Assembly (NCBI GenBank): GCA_012295275.1
Contig: CM022669.1
Location: 12,626,172 to 12,690,171 of the forward strand
Direction: 5' to 3'
Length of the DNA: 64,000 nucleotides
Origin: Chrysomallon squamiferum
Lineage: Eukaryota > Mollusca > Gastropoda > Neomphalida > Peltospiridae
The notes beneath the pieces are model-generated. The model had not been told where the DNA came from and ran no database searches. It worked only from the letters and a program-made list of their open reading frames with translations. The position numbers were made by a program, and so were the translations under genes. Of this stretch, positions 11,760 to 23,570 are shown piece by piece; position 1 is the first letter of the stretch, and every line of letters begins with the position of its first letter.

Positions 11760-12176
11760 CTATCTAATCAGAGTAGAAGTATAAGGTGTGAAAATGTGAG
11801 GTAATATCTTTAAATACGTTTGGGAGTATGCCTGTGTGCATGCGTGGGTGCGTCGTTTCATACGTGTGCTTATGTTCTGAATGGTGTTTCTGCTGGACTT
11901 GTCATTTTTCAGGACCTGTCGATTACTGGAAACAATGTCATGATCTACTAGTCGTACTAACCAAAGTCTAAGCAAACCGGTACAGAGAACCAAACTATCA
12001 AAGACTGCCAGGAATCTCAGATATAACGACGTTGATGTGTGCTTCATCGACGACTTCATCAAAACAAGGAAAACCAGAATATAATCTACAAGACCGATGC
12101 CAATGAGAAACGGAGGCCCATATTTAAAGAAATTAAGTGAAATTTCATGTTCCTCATAGTCAGTGGAATCTGCCAT
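11760..12176 (-). pseudogene. Subfamily B GPCR with in-frame loss of TM3-TM5 and replaced tail
   Basis: The frame starts MADSTDYEEHEIS and matches the 52044 gene through TM1, TM2 and loop 1 (LRFLAVFDSLVLCTGL), then jumps from DHDI straight to VSSNRQVL in intracellular loop 3. About 400 nt, covering TM3 to TM5, have been removed without breaking the frame. After TIQN the receptor sequence gives way to a low-complexity tail (KILPHIFTPYTSTLIR) unrelated to TM6-TM7. The same tail follows the broken receptor at 39199, so the two share an ancestor with this 3' replacement. The predicted product could not be a seven-helix receptor, though the frame is open over 138 codons. Confidence 0.88.
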
Positions 12177-13111
<935 letters not shown>

Positions 13112-13485
13112 GCTGGCCATTTGGAACTTTCATGTGTAAAGCGACGCCATATTTGCAGGGAGTGTCTGTTAGTGCGTCTGTCAATACCCTGGCCGCTGTT
13201 GCTATGGACAGGTAATAATTAATTGAAAGTATTTCATTAAAACTTATGATAAAACGACATAAAAATAACAACAATAATGATAATAACGATGATAATAGTT
13301 TTAGTAATAATAATAATTATTATATTGAAAACAAGAAGAAGAACAATAACACAACTTAATAATTATTATTATTTCTTCTTTCTTTTTTTTACATAAATTA
13401 TATATCGTTGTTCAGACCTATTTTATATAAAAACTTTCCAAGTGTTCCCAAATTCCATGATATTTATTATTATTATTATTTTTAT

Positions 13486-13516
<31 letters not shown>

Positions 13517-14186
13517 ATTATTATTATTTTCCAGGTACTTGGCTATTTGCCGATCGCCAGAAAGAAGGGTGACCATTAAGAACTCAAAAATAGCGATTGC
13601 CATCACTTGGCTGATTGCGTTGGCCATTCCTGTTCCATGGGCTGTTTATTACTCGGAATTCGAGCGAAAGACGCCGCTGCAGACTGTGAAAATGTATCAC
13701 CAATTATGGCCAAACTTCGAGTCTCAGAAAGCCTACTTTGTTACCGCCATTTTCTTCGGCTGCTACATCTTGCCGCTGTTTATTGTTCTCGTCTGCAACA
13801 TATTCATCGGTCTACGCGTGTGGAATGGGCACGCTCCGGGGGTTGCTAAGGACAACTGCCTCATTAGAAAGTCGAAAATCAAAGTCGTGAAAATGCTTGC
13901 CGTCATGGTGGCGCTGTTCGCGTTGTCTTGGTTACCGCTGCAGGTGATCTACTTAACACTTCATTTTGATCCGCCTTATGATCCAAAGCAACAGAAGTTG
14001 ATTTTCGAAATTGCAACCCCGGTGTCGCAGTGGTTAGGACTGTCTAACAGCAGCATACATCCAATTATTTATTGTTTCTTCAGCAAAAACTTTAGATGCG
14101 GCTTCGCTTCCATGCTGCATTGCGTGACTCGACGCAGAGAGAAAGGCACATGTCAGCGGGTTATTCCAGCACAACAAAATATATGA
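13112..14186 (+). CDS. Neuropeptide FF/SIFamide-type GPCR, two 3' exons
   Basis: Two exons fit together. Exon a (13112-13211) follows a TTTCAG acceptor, starts [15 protein letters not shown] and ends in ATGGACAG before GTAATA. Exon b (13535-14186) follows TTTTCCAG and restores AGG TAC, giving MDRYLAIC, a canonical DRY. Exon b then gives TM4 ([12 protein letters not shown]), TM5 with its Pro (YILPLFIVL), loop 3 ([10 protein letters not shown]), TM6 with FALSWLPL, and TM7 with [12 protein letters not shown], where the usual NPxxY Asn is His. This is the pattern of NPFF/SIFamide/NPY-like peptide receptors and not of the surrounding array. Exons for the N-terminus, TM1 and TM2 are not visible, so the locus is partial or a stranded fragment. 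The C-tail may be frame-shifted (see findings). Confidence 0.85.
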
Positions 14187-14531
14187 CGATCGAATACGCC
14201 AACGGCCACGTGACCATAACTTTCAAGAAAGATAACCGAGAAGAAAGTTCTTCAACAATAAAACATGACGGTCACGTGACCGTAATTTTCAAGAACGATA
14301 ATCAAGGAAAGGCTCTCCAACTCTAATGTGAAAACAACACTTAGACCCAGTGGTGTGACAGAAGCTGGAGGTTTTGACTTTGACAAGTGTGCTAAAAATG
14401 ACCCTGAACTATTTGTCAAAGATGACGGTTTCAACAACGAATAGCGCACATGAAACGTTATCTGATGGAAGCACGCAAAAACTGGCTCATATCCACATCA
14501 AAGCTGACAGAGAAGACAATCAAAATTGTTG

Positions 14532-14569
<38 letters not shown>

Positions 14570-15348
14570 ATACCAATTTAACTCCTTACAATTCTGAACC
14601 TTTTAATTAATGACTTTTAAACCCTCTTTTGTGAGAAAACGTAATCAATCTTTTTCATGATATTTGTTTTATTATTATTATAATCTATGTGTAATATTCC
14701 CTGTTTCTAATTTTTGATTTAGGAGAGACTGCCTTTATGTTTTGCGAATCTCCAAAGAATTCTTGCTACAAATCAACAAGATCAGTTAATAAGTTAATAT
14801 TAAAAAGGGTTGAAGTGTCAGCTGATTTTATTCGTTTTATTTATGCTAAGAAATTCGTCGTTGACTGTATCTCAGAAAAAAAACAAAGAAGGATCATTTC
14901 ACTTCAGATCACCCACTGGATGAAACCCCACCCCAACCCAACCCCACAGATTACCAAAATTGAAATTGACATATCTCTGAAACTTACTCCGCCCATCGGT
15001 TCAACATACAGCTGTCCATTTATTTACACTTAATAAACAAATAATACAAATACATTCTATTCGACATTTTAGTTTATACATTATATTTCTGGTCGATCTA
15101 GGAATGTTTTTTCAGTATCAATGAGTGGTCGTGATTTGAAGAAATGACTCGTGGAAGCAGACATTAAACAACAAGAACAAAAATAACAACATCAGATGGA
15201 GAACTTGTCTGATATTTCCATTTTCCACTGATTTTGCATATATATTTGGTCCAAAATTTATGATAACATTTGTAACAATAACAGCAATAGCCGCAGCAAC
15301 AAGAACGGATAGAAAACCTGTTTGATAACTGAGTTTCTCCATTTTCAT
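14187..15348. other. Spacer between neuropeptide receptor and subfamily A pseudogene
   Basis: The first 260 nt keep coding-like character in shifted frames. Then come a poly(A) run (about 14537-14566) and, from about 14982, the upstream flank shared with other subfamily A genes: ACTTACTCCGCCCAT at 14982-14996, then ATTCGACATTT near 15059. A 98-codon open frame at 14737-15033 has no recognisable motif and runs into this flank, so it is not called. Confidence 0.6.
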
Positions 15349-15596
15349 TAAGGACGACTGAAGAACATTTCTTAAACTTGAAACCTGAGAGTAATTTCGA
15401 TATAAATTTGGTTTGCCTTAGCAAAAACAACAACAACAACGGAAACCGCTGCACAGTTACCGCCGCCGACGATAGAAACAGAACAGTTTCAGTTTAGATT
15501 TTCAGTTATTCTTCGTTCCTTACTATTACTGAATTTAATACTGCATATAGTGGCTAATAATTATAAATAAAACTATTTATATTCTACACTGGAAAT

Positions 15597-16582
15597 ATGA
15601 CTGAGTTATCCGTTCATGCTGACACTAGGACTGGTGGGTAACTCTTTAGTACTCATTGTTTTGTCATGGTCTTCATCAATGCGCGAAACGACAATGTCGC
15701 TGTATTTGAGATGTCTGGCTGTCTTCGACAGTCTCGTTCTCTGTACTGGCTTGTTAAGACTTTGGTTAAAATACCTAGTTAACTACGACATCAGAACATA
15801 CAGTACGACTGCATGCAGGCTGCATGTCTGGGGACCTGTTCGACGGTTTACATGTCAGCGTGGTTGTTGGTGTCGGTGACGTTGGAAAGATGTTTGTCTG
15901 TGTGGTTTCCACAAAGAATAAGAATGGTATATACTACACGTGTACCTGTTATAATTGTATACTTAATTTCAGTAATGGCCGTTTTGCTAGGACATTGTAT
16001 TTTTGGATATGGCGATAATGAAGAAACCGAAGGAAATAAGACACGTATTTCTCACTGTGAAGCTATTACAGATGAATATTACAAATTTGATGTTAAAATT
16101 TGGTTGTGGGTTGATGTTTGTGTCTATAGTGTCTTTCCTTCCTTTATTCTTATAGTATGTAACATTTTGATCATATATAAAATTGTTTTGGTAATCGACA
16201 GATTTTGCAGAATGACACATCCAATGGAAACAACATTCAGAACAGATCTGCATCAGTTCGACGAAATCAGTCCTCATCCATCATATTCATGTTACTTTTC
16301 GTAAGTTCGACGTCCGTAATTTGTGCAACTAATTTTTGTGTTTCTATCATAAATTATAATATTTTTGTTTACCAAATTTGATAATGTTCACGACAAGGCA
16401 GTACAGGAATTGAGATTATTCCTGGAGAACATTTTAATGTACACATACAACTGTGACTATTTTGTGTTATACTGCAGTACTGGACAACGATTTCGACAAG
16501 AAAGGAGGACTTTTATTCTGGTCGTGAGCGGAGGCAGTCTGATATCTACAATGTGCCGGTGACCCAGAGACACACTGTATAA
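15597..16582 (+). pseudogene. Subfamily A GPCR, full-span but frame-broken
   Basis: Homology to the 57613 gene runs from start to stop codon. The same 50-nt deletion as in the fragment at 259 shifts the frame after MTELS. TM1-TM2 read well from 15616 (MLTLGLVGNSL). A frameshift at about 15830 moves reading to another frame, which carries TM3 to TM5 (SVTLERCLSVWFPQR). A missing C near 16188 (TTTTGGTAATCG for TTTCTGGTAATCG) breaks loop 3. The NNCINF motif of TM7 has become YNCDYF, and the C-tail is shifted again, although the final VTQRHTV and stop are recognisable. It has at least four inactivating changes and is clearly dead. Confidence 0.92.
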
Positions 16583-17371
16583 TCTAAGCCTTGAGTTAAT
16601 TGTGGGTTGTTTGTTTTAACTATTATTTATAACCACATTACGAATACTGAAAATGTGCCCTCGAGAAAAGGAAAACCACGTTAGAGGGTCAATTTTGTTA
16701 TAGAACTAATTGATATTGATATTTTCAGAATTTTCTATTTATTCTAATTTATTGCATATTGACATATGCCTCTTGGTAGCATTCAACATATTCAAGTTTT
16801 AGCTTTTAGACAGACCAAAATGTTTTCTTTTAATAATAGTCGAGATAACAGATTTTATGGAACACACTAAATATAGAATTTATCAAGGATTATTTAGGAC
16901 ATAATAGCTGCTACATATTATTGTTCAATTAACAATGATCAACATGACTCTCTCCTCTCTCTCATTTTCTTTAGATGTTTATTTATTTATTTATATATAT
17001 ATAGCTTGAAAAATAAGTGCTCGTCATTGATACTTACATTACTTGAGTCAGCAATACTTTCCTAATGAGACCTTTACAGTGCAATCTCTACGTATGTGTC
17101 TCTAATGGAAAATAACTTACATTTTTAAAATTCTTTACAGCAATGTGCTTTTCTGACACAAGTAACAACACAGAAATGGAGAATAATAAAATATTTTCAT
17201 AACAACATTATATTTCTCTCCGATATATACATATATATGTAAATTTTATATTTTTCCTGACAATTAATTTTACGACTTTCCTCAGATTGTCGGGCGCAGT
17301 TTTTTCTGATATATATGATAAAGAGATGAAACAGGTATCGCTAAAAAGTTCATTTCAGAATGTTTCCAATG

Positions 17372-17420
<49 letters not shown>

Positions 17421-17758
17421 TAATAATCATAATAACTAAAAGAAAAAATTGAATCTTCAGTTAGAAATTCGATGTCACAAACATAATTAAAGTGTAAATG
17501 GGGAAATGTAAAGAAATAGTCTTAATATCCAGGTTACGTACTGTTATTTGTTTTTCTGTGCAGTCTTAATGAATAACAATGAGTAGAGTCAAAACAATAT
17601 TTAGGCGCTACTATTCTGGTATAACCGATTACGTCATCTCGTACAAGTCGGATCTAAAGTTCCTGAAGACATCTCGAAAGTTCCTGATGAAACACTTTGA
17701 CAAACTAGCGAAATCTAACTTTTTGACAATACGATTCACTCTGTGTATAAGTTGAAAA
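16583..17758. other. 3' flank of the pseudogene at 15597
   Basis: Non-coding. The stretch around 16725-17100 matches 45008-45780, downstream of the pseudogene at 43949. Contains an (AAT)n tract at about 17371-17415. No gene seen. Confidence 0.7.
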
Positions 17759-18624
17759 TGTAACTTTTTATTATCTACAAATCAGTGTAAACCAGACATG
17801 CTGTTTCACATATTAAACTTTATATATAGGTATCTAAGTGTTAAGATCAGACTGATACGCATATGTTCATTGTGATATAGAAATACTCGACTTTCAAGGG
17901 TTATTGTTTATCATCTGTGGATTTTTTGTATTCTCCTTTAATTAGTAAACTTATGTTCTAGACCTTGTTGAAACTTTATTATTAATATATACATATTTTC
18001 GAAGCAAATATCAGAATAGGCTGAAATATAGATAATTCTAGAGATGAAGAAGATGATTATTAATATCATTTCTAGAAGACGACATTCGGTTTACGTACAA
18101 GTATTAAAATATTAGCTCACATTTGTTGATATACTCAAATGGAAAAAGAGTGTTAATAATGAAATGTACATATTCTTATTGTTGTCTACTGCATCAGCGT
18201 TTGTTTATTTAAACTAATCGAAATCGTGTATACAGTCTTTGATGAAGAAGTACGTGATGTTTGTTTTAAAATCTTAGCTGACACTTGTTGATATACCCAA
18301 AGACTGTTAATAATGAAATGTACATAATTTTATTTTTAACTATTGTGTCAGTGTTTGTTTATTTATACTAATCGAAGTCTTGAATACAGTTTGATGTAGA
18401 AAACTGTGATGTTTGTTTTCAATACATGTTTTAGTCGTAAAAAAGCTAACGTAACTATTTAATCAGTTTTAATATGTTCCAAAGAAAATTTAAAAGAAAA
18501 AATCAAATGAAAGTAATGATGATAATAGTTATAAAATATTGGATAATGAATTGCATGGAAGATGAATATTTAAAGTTTTAATAACTATTTCTTCGGACTA
18601 AATATAAATTTTGACTTACATCAG

Positions 18625-18658
<34 letters not shown>

Positions 18659-19900
18659 AATTCAAAGGAAACCAATATTCCTAATTAAAATTATTAATTT
18701 GTGAGTGAAAACAGTTTAGTCCAAAAAATAAAATTCTTAACAGAGACCAAAAGACAAGGACTTGTATTTTTTCTGTCTTGAACAGAAGGCACTAATGTAA
18801 AAGATTAAAACTCTTGAAGAGTGTCATTTTTCCATTTACTATACTTTTTTCCTTTTAATTGATTTCGAACTTCTAACAATCAGAGACTCAAGGTCATAAT
18901 TACTAGAATCTGGAGTTAAAGAAACATTTTTGTCTTTTCTGTTAACTCGTCAACTAATGTCGGTTGTTTAGATACAAAAAATAAAATAAAATAAAATAAA
19001 AAATATAAAATTATTTATCATGAAACCGGTGTGAGAAAAAAATGTCGGTGTCCAGGTCTAAGGACCCCAAAAAGCCGAAATTTAACAGCATGTTTGCAGG
19101 AGAAACAAAAATGTGATTTCTTGTTTCTGTATTCAGTGAAATGAGAATGTCACTGAAATTTTACTGTCGATAAAAAATCTTACGCTTTTTATTATTTTTT
19201 GAAAGTAGTTTATTAGCGTTAATGTGTTTATAAGAGTATGGAATTAATTATGATGCTTATATACAAAATACATAACTATGTTCCAACTATATTCAAATGT
19301 CAGAGGAGTTTTTTTGATGTCATCACTTAGTTTGTTTCGATTGCTGCCATGCGTTATAAATTAAAATAAAAAAATACTAAAAATAACAACAACAAAAAAA
19401 TAACAATAATAATAATAATTTTAAATTTGTTATTTTATTATTATTTTTTATACTCTGCTAGAAGCCCGAGACCCTTTTATATTATGAATATGTTGGCTAT
19501 AGACAGAACAGCCCACTTAACAAATCCATCACTCTTTATTGCAGTAGCAATAAGAAAAAAAACAATAACAAAAAAATAAATAAAAAATAAATCGACAAAA
19601 CGACCATTAAGATAATAACTGCAAAATAAATAAACCCAACTATAACACGTTGTCACGGTGTCAACATCGTTACTTTAACGGAGATGTACATCTACCAAAA
19701 TGGTGAGAGAGGCTCACTAATGTATGAATGTGTGTGTGTGTGTGTGTGTGTGCACCAGCGGCATTGATGACAGCAATACATCGTCGTCTCATGCTTCTAA
19801 TGAGAACATTAATCTATCTTATCTTGGAGTAGATAATCGTGGTCTACAAGAACGTGCTCGATCTCGCACTTCCCCTGTTTTATGTTCGCGTTGTCGTAGT
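17759..19900. repeat. Duplicated intergenic segment II, copy 2
   Basis: Collinear with 465-2435 at high identity and with 46790-49060 at lower identity. It has an extra internal repetition near 18230-18420. Includes a poly(A) run near 18627-18656. Non-coding. Confidence 0.85.
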
Positions 19901-20020
19901 CGTGATATGGTATAATCACGAACACTAACGTACAGAGCGACGTTGTGTACACTTTGGCCAGCGTTAAGCCGTCCCATTGCTTCATGACGTTAATTTTCCA
20001 TTAAACCTGGACGGTGACCT
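19755..20020 (-). mobile_element. Tc1-type transposase relic (N-terminal HTH)
   Basis: Minus-strand translation gives GRLNAGQSVHNVALYVSVRD, then ISRLRQREHKTGEVRDRARS and RPRLSTPR followed by a stop. This is the paired-like helix-turn-helix arrangement of Tc1/mariner transposases. The ATG seen in the copy at 49198 is ATA here, and the catalytic DDE part is absent. It is an inactive fragment, carried along by duplication of the surrounding segment. Confidence 0.75.
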
Positions 20021-20279
20021 ATTGTAACAGGATAAATTCTTCCTTTTGTTTTTTTTAGATGATGTTGGTTCAGTGCATCTAAATGTGATTTCAATGCATC
20101 CGAATTGCACGCGCTTCTGCGACATCACGAGCACACCGCGTTTGCACATACATAACGGCGTGCTATATGACAAATTGTGTTGTTTTCATTCCCCAAAGGG
20201 AGGGAGCATATGCAACTAATATATTACCAAGTAACATCACTTTATTTTACAAAAACTTGCTAAACTTATATGGTTACTA

Positions 20280-20560
20280 AATCATGTATGAAACAGTTTT
20301 TCTTGTTAATGGGGCTGCTGTTGTTGTTTACAAATGCATATCCAAAATTCTCTGTCCGTTTGAGATTTTGTTACCGTCTAATCTCAAATTAATATTTACA
20401 AATTACGATATTGTATTTTATAGGCTAAGAAACATTATAAATAGACGAGAAGAATAATGGGAAACTTAAATGTGGAATAGAAACTGTTTTTCTAATTTAT
20501 TTGTTAAATGTAACCAACAGGACTGCTCTGTCTTGATCTAATGGGCGAAGTATTATTATA
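20280..20560 (-). promoter_or_regulatory. Orphan copy of a receptor upstream flank
   Basis: Matches the 5' flanks at 10990-11275 and 38515-38763, including the CCAAT-like box and a GC-box with one change (CTTCGCCCAT on the minus strand, near 20541). In the equivalent position downstream there is no receptor, only the Tc1 relic. It is either a promoter left behind by a deletion or one copied alone. Confidence 0.55.
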
Positions 20561-21699
20561 TACACACAGTGATACTTTTTGTAACGTATTCTTAAATAAG
20601 AAAAATGTATGTATAAACGACATATAACAAAATAAAAGAGAATGTAAAGAAATACATTGGTTTTGTAAAGTATACAGGGTTAGGGTTTCTCCATCTTTTC
20701 ATGGCGAGAGATCCGCAGCTTATAAATTATTTTAACGCCTTTGGCTGGAGTTATAGCCTTAATCGACTCCTTCTGCTTCAGTATGGTACATATCGCTTAA
20801 AACTACTTCATTTTATCTGTCACTAAACAGTTTATTCAGCTGACGGTTACACGAAGAAAATATCTATTGCTTTTTAACTCTCTGTCTCTCTCTTTTATTA
20901 ATAAAAAGTATATTTTGTTTATGTATGGGTGTCTGTGTGTGTGAGTTTATGAGTACATGTGTGACAATAACAAAAAATTGTAGCAGTAATAGTAGCAGTA
21001 GTAGTAGCAGTAGTAGTAGTAATAGTAGTAATAATAACGATGTTGATGAAGTACAATAAAAGTATTTTTGTTGTAGGATATAGAAATATACAGGCATAAA
21101 ATACAGGCATATAGGCATATATTAGTGATGCAATGGATGCATATTTACTTGAATCTCTTTCTCTCGACCTCTCTATATATACCACTAGATGGGCCTTGCA
21201 ATTCTTCGAATATTAATTTATTCCAAATTGTCCTGAAGCTTCCGTTCGATTTTTGTGTATTCGAATTTCGAATAGTGTAATGTGCGCACAGGTGTAAAAG
21301 GAGGGCAAAACTACCGTTCACATTAATAAAGGGTAAAACAAAGTTTACAAAACAATTGACAGCAGTAACAATTAAGACAGCTAAGGCGATTCTTGTGGTC
21401 TCTGGTGTTTCGGAAGCTCTCTTAGAGACCAGTCTAATGTTGTTTTGTTTCGGAATTTGCAGTCTATATTATGTTGTGCGTAATATAACTCTGATGGACG
21501 ATACATTGATTTTAAGAAATAAAAAAGTAGTTTTATGTCACTTGGATATTGTTATATTACACAACTAAACCGCTTCAGCATTTTAATTCATATTCTAGTG
21601 AGAGATAAGGAAAAATACCCAAGACCCCCCAAAAAACATAAAAAGATTAAAAAAAAAAAAAAAAAGGAAAACGAACAAGAATAAGAAAACAAGAACACC
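20561..21699. other. Intergenic region without recognisable gene
   Basis: Contains a (TAG/TAC)-rich tract near 20980-21040 and short open frames with no family signal. Nothing supported here. Confidence 0.6.
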
Positions 21700-23570
21700 C
21701 CCGTCCCCTCGGCAAAATTCGTAGATGGGATTAACTCTTCGTCGGCCTCGAACGAGGAGCGGATTCCTCCGGACACGCCAATGAATCCTTTGATAATAAA
21801 CAACCTGTTCTCCTACAGTTCAGTAGGTGGAACCTAACCCTAGGCCAGACGAACCTTAGCTGTGTAGCTGTCTCCCGGGGATCCCGCCACTTACCTCATG
21901 GACACACCTTGCCCTCGCCCGAAAACAACACTTCTACATTCCGCATTCCTTCCAGGTACAATGTACTTCCCTTGTAAGACAAGGACACCGCATAAGTCCT
22001 GAACAACTCGTGATATCCCACTCTCACTGCTCCTCCCTCTGCAAGGACCAGTGATTACACTGCACTGTTCACCCTTTTTCTGGCCTTGTCTACCTGATTT
22101 GGATGTTTGGCTCCAAGCCAGTAGAGACGAGGCAGCATGTTCGACCGTATGATTCTCACATAGGGGACGAGTGCTCCGAGTGACAAGACCGAGCAAGTGC
22201 TCTTCTGTATCGTAACCTTGTTTTTCGTTTTTACCGTGTCATTCGATCCCACCTGTAAAATGACAGCTAAAGGCGTGGGCAGGTGTTTCAGTTTACCTGA
22301 AATAAAACTGTCTAGCTGCGATCACTGCACCAGCTGTTACCATATGTTTTTACCTTGATACCTGCCTGCTGCAAACCTAGGTTGCCTCCACCTGGCCTTG
22401 CCTGTACCTGGATTCCTGCCCAGTGGACAATGGAAGATCCAACCGTCCATTCTTCTGCAGTTGGAACATCTGACTTGCAACATATTGACTGAAAACGTCC
22501 CAATACCTTGTGACATTCATTTGACTCTGCCCTGTCCCCTAAAAGAAAATCGTCCACTGTAACACTGAATAAAAGTGGAAGACTTTTCAAATAAAGCACA
22601 ACTGATTGATGTCCCCAGGGGTAAACGCTTGTCGAAGTCGTACAGATCATCCATTTTATATCCTAACAAACTGAAATCTCCTGGAAATACTGTTAGTAAC
22701 CTGAATGCTGATTTTACATCAGATTTTCCTAACAGGGCTCCCCGACCTATCGTCTGCATTTTGTGTACTACATCATCCACATAATGTATAGAACAAAACA
22801 CTTTGCTCGATATGATCATTTACCGAATCTGTATCTGAATAGAAAAGGATGGCGAAGAACTAGCAAATCTCCATAATTTTTTGGTACCAATCCCAGGGGA
22901 GATATTCTCAGGGTTTTAAATGGGTGATCTGTAAATGGTCCTGCCACCCTCCCTAACAATATCTCTTTACCTATTTTATTTCTAAGTGCTTTTTAAAATG
23001 TTTGCATCTGTTCCTACTGAAGATTCCTGATACTGAGGTATAAAACCCTCAGTAAAACGTAATTCCTGTGCTGCTATTTTGTTGGGGTAGTGTTTTAGTT
23101 TTTCTGGCCAGAATAATGGTGTTTATCAGGGAATATCCCATTGCATTTAAGTCAGTTATAGCCCCTATGATCTACGCTGCAAAGAGGGACATCTTCCTCC
23201 ATATTTTCCACATGCATCCATGTTTACTTTTGGCAAATGTATAATTTCTGCTATTAAACCCCCAACATGTCCTAACCCCATCCCCCTCACAGCTTGTCCC
23301 CTGGGTTGCATGAAGGGATTGGTTGAAATGGCCACCAGAACCTTTCTGACCTACTTCAGCTTGTAAACTAACCCCTTTTCCTGACATGGACACTAACCAG
23401 AACTCATTGTCTATTACCCCTCATGAACGTTCCGGGTGTCTATCCTTTTTCTGATTCTGAATTGATCATCATATCCTGAACTGCTTCTGTCGGCTAAAAC
23501 ACTAATGTCCCTTAATTTTTTCAAGGGTTGTTGAGTGTCTTAGACTTTACGTTCCAATAACACTCTCGTG
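21700..23570 (-). mobile_element. Degenerate DIRS-like retroelement (RT plus SGNH-like domain)
   Basis: Read on the minus strand, fragments follow each other in the order of one polyprotein. First is a linker GRVAGPFTDHPF and SPLGLVPK (about 22990-22870). Next is the RT core GALLGKSDVKSAFRLL with LPLGTSISCALFEK (22819-22517). After a frameshift comes the catalytic-type VDDFLLGDRAESNECHKVL (about 22560-22470), then an SGNH-hydrolase-like part, GSNDTV...NMLPRLYWLGA (22252-22055). The frame is broken repeatedly, so it is inactive. GC content is clearly above the surroundings. The ends are fixed by comparison with the shorter relative at 29870-30565. Placement in the tyrosine-recombinase (DIRS-like) group is from recalled motifs; no recombinase domain was seen. 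Confidence 0.75.

Noticed and set aside
14737-15033. 98-codon plus-strand frame
   Set aside because: No recognisable motif, and its end lies in the conserved upstream flank of a receptor. It is not preserved in the equivalent region at 43340-43430.
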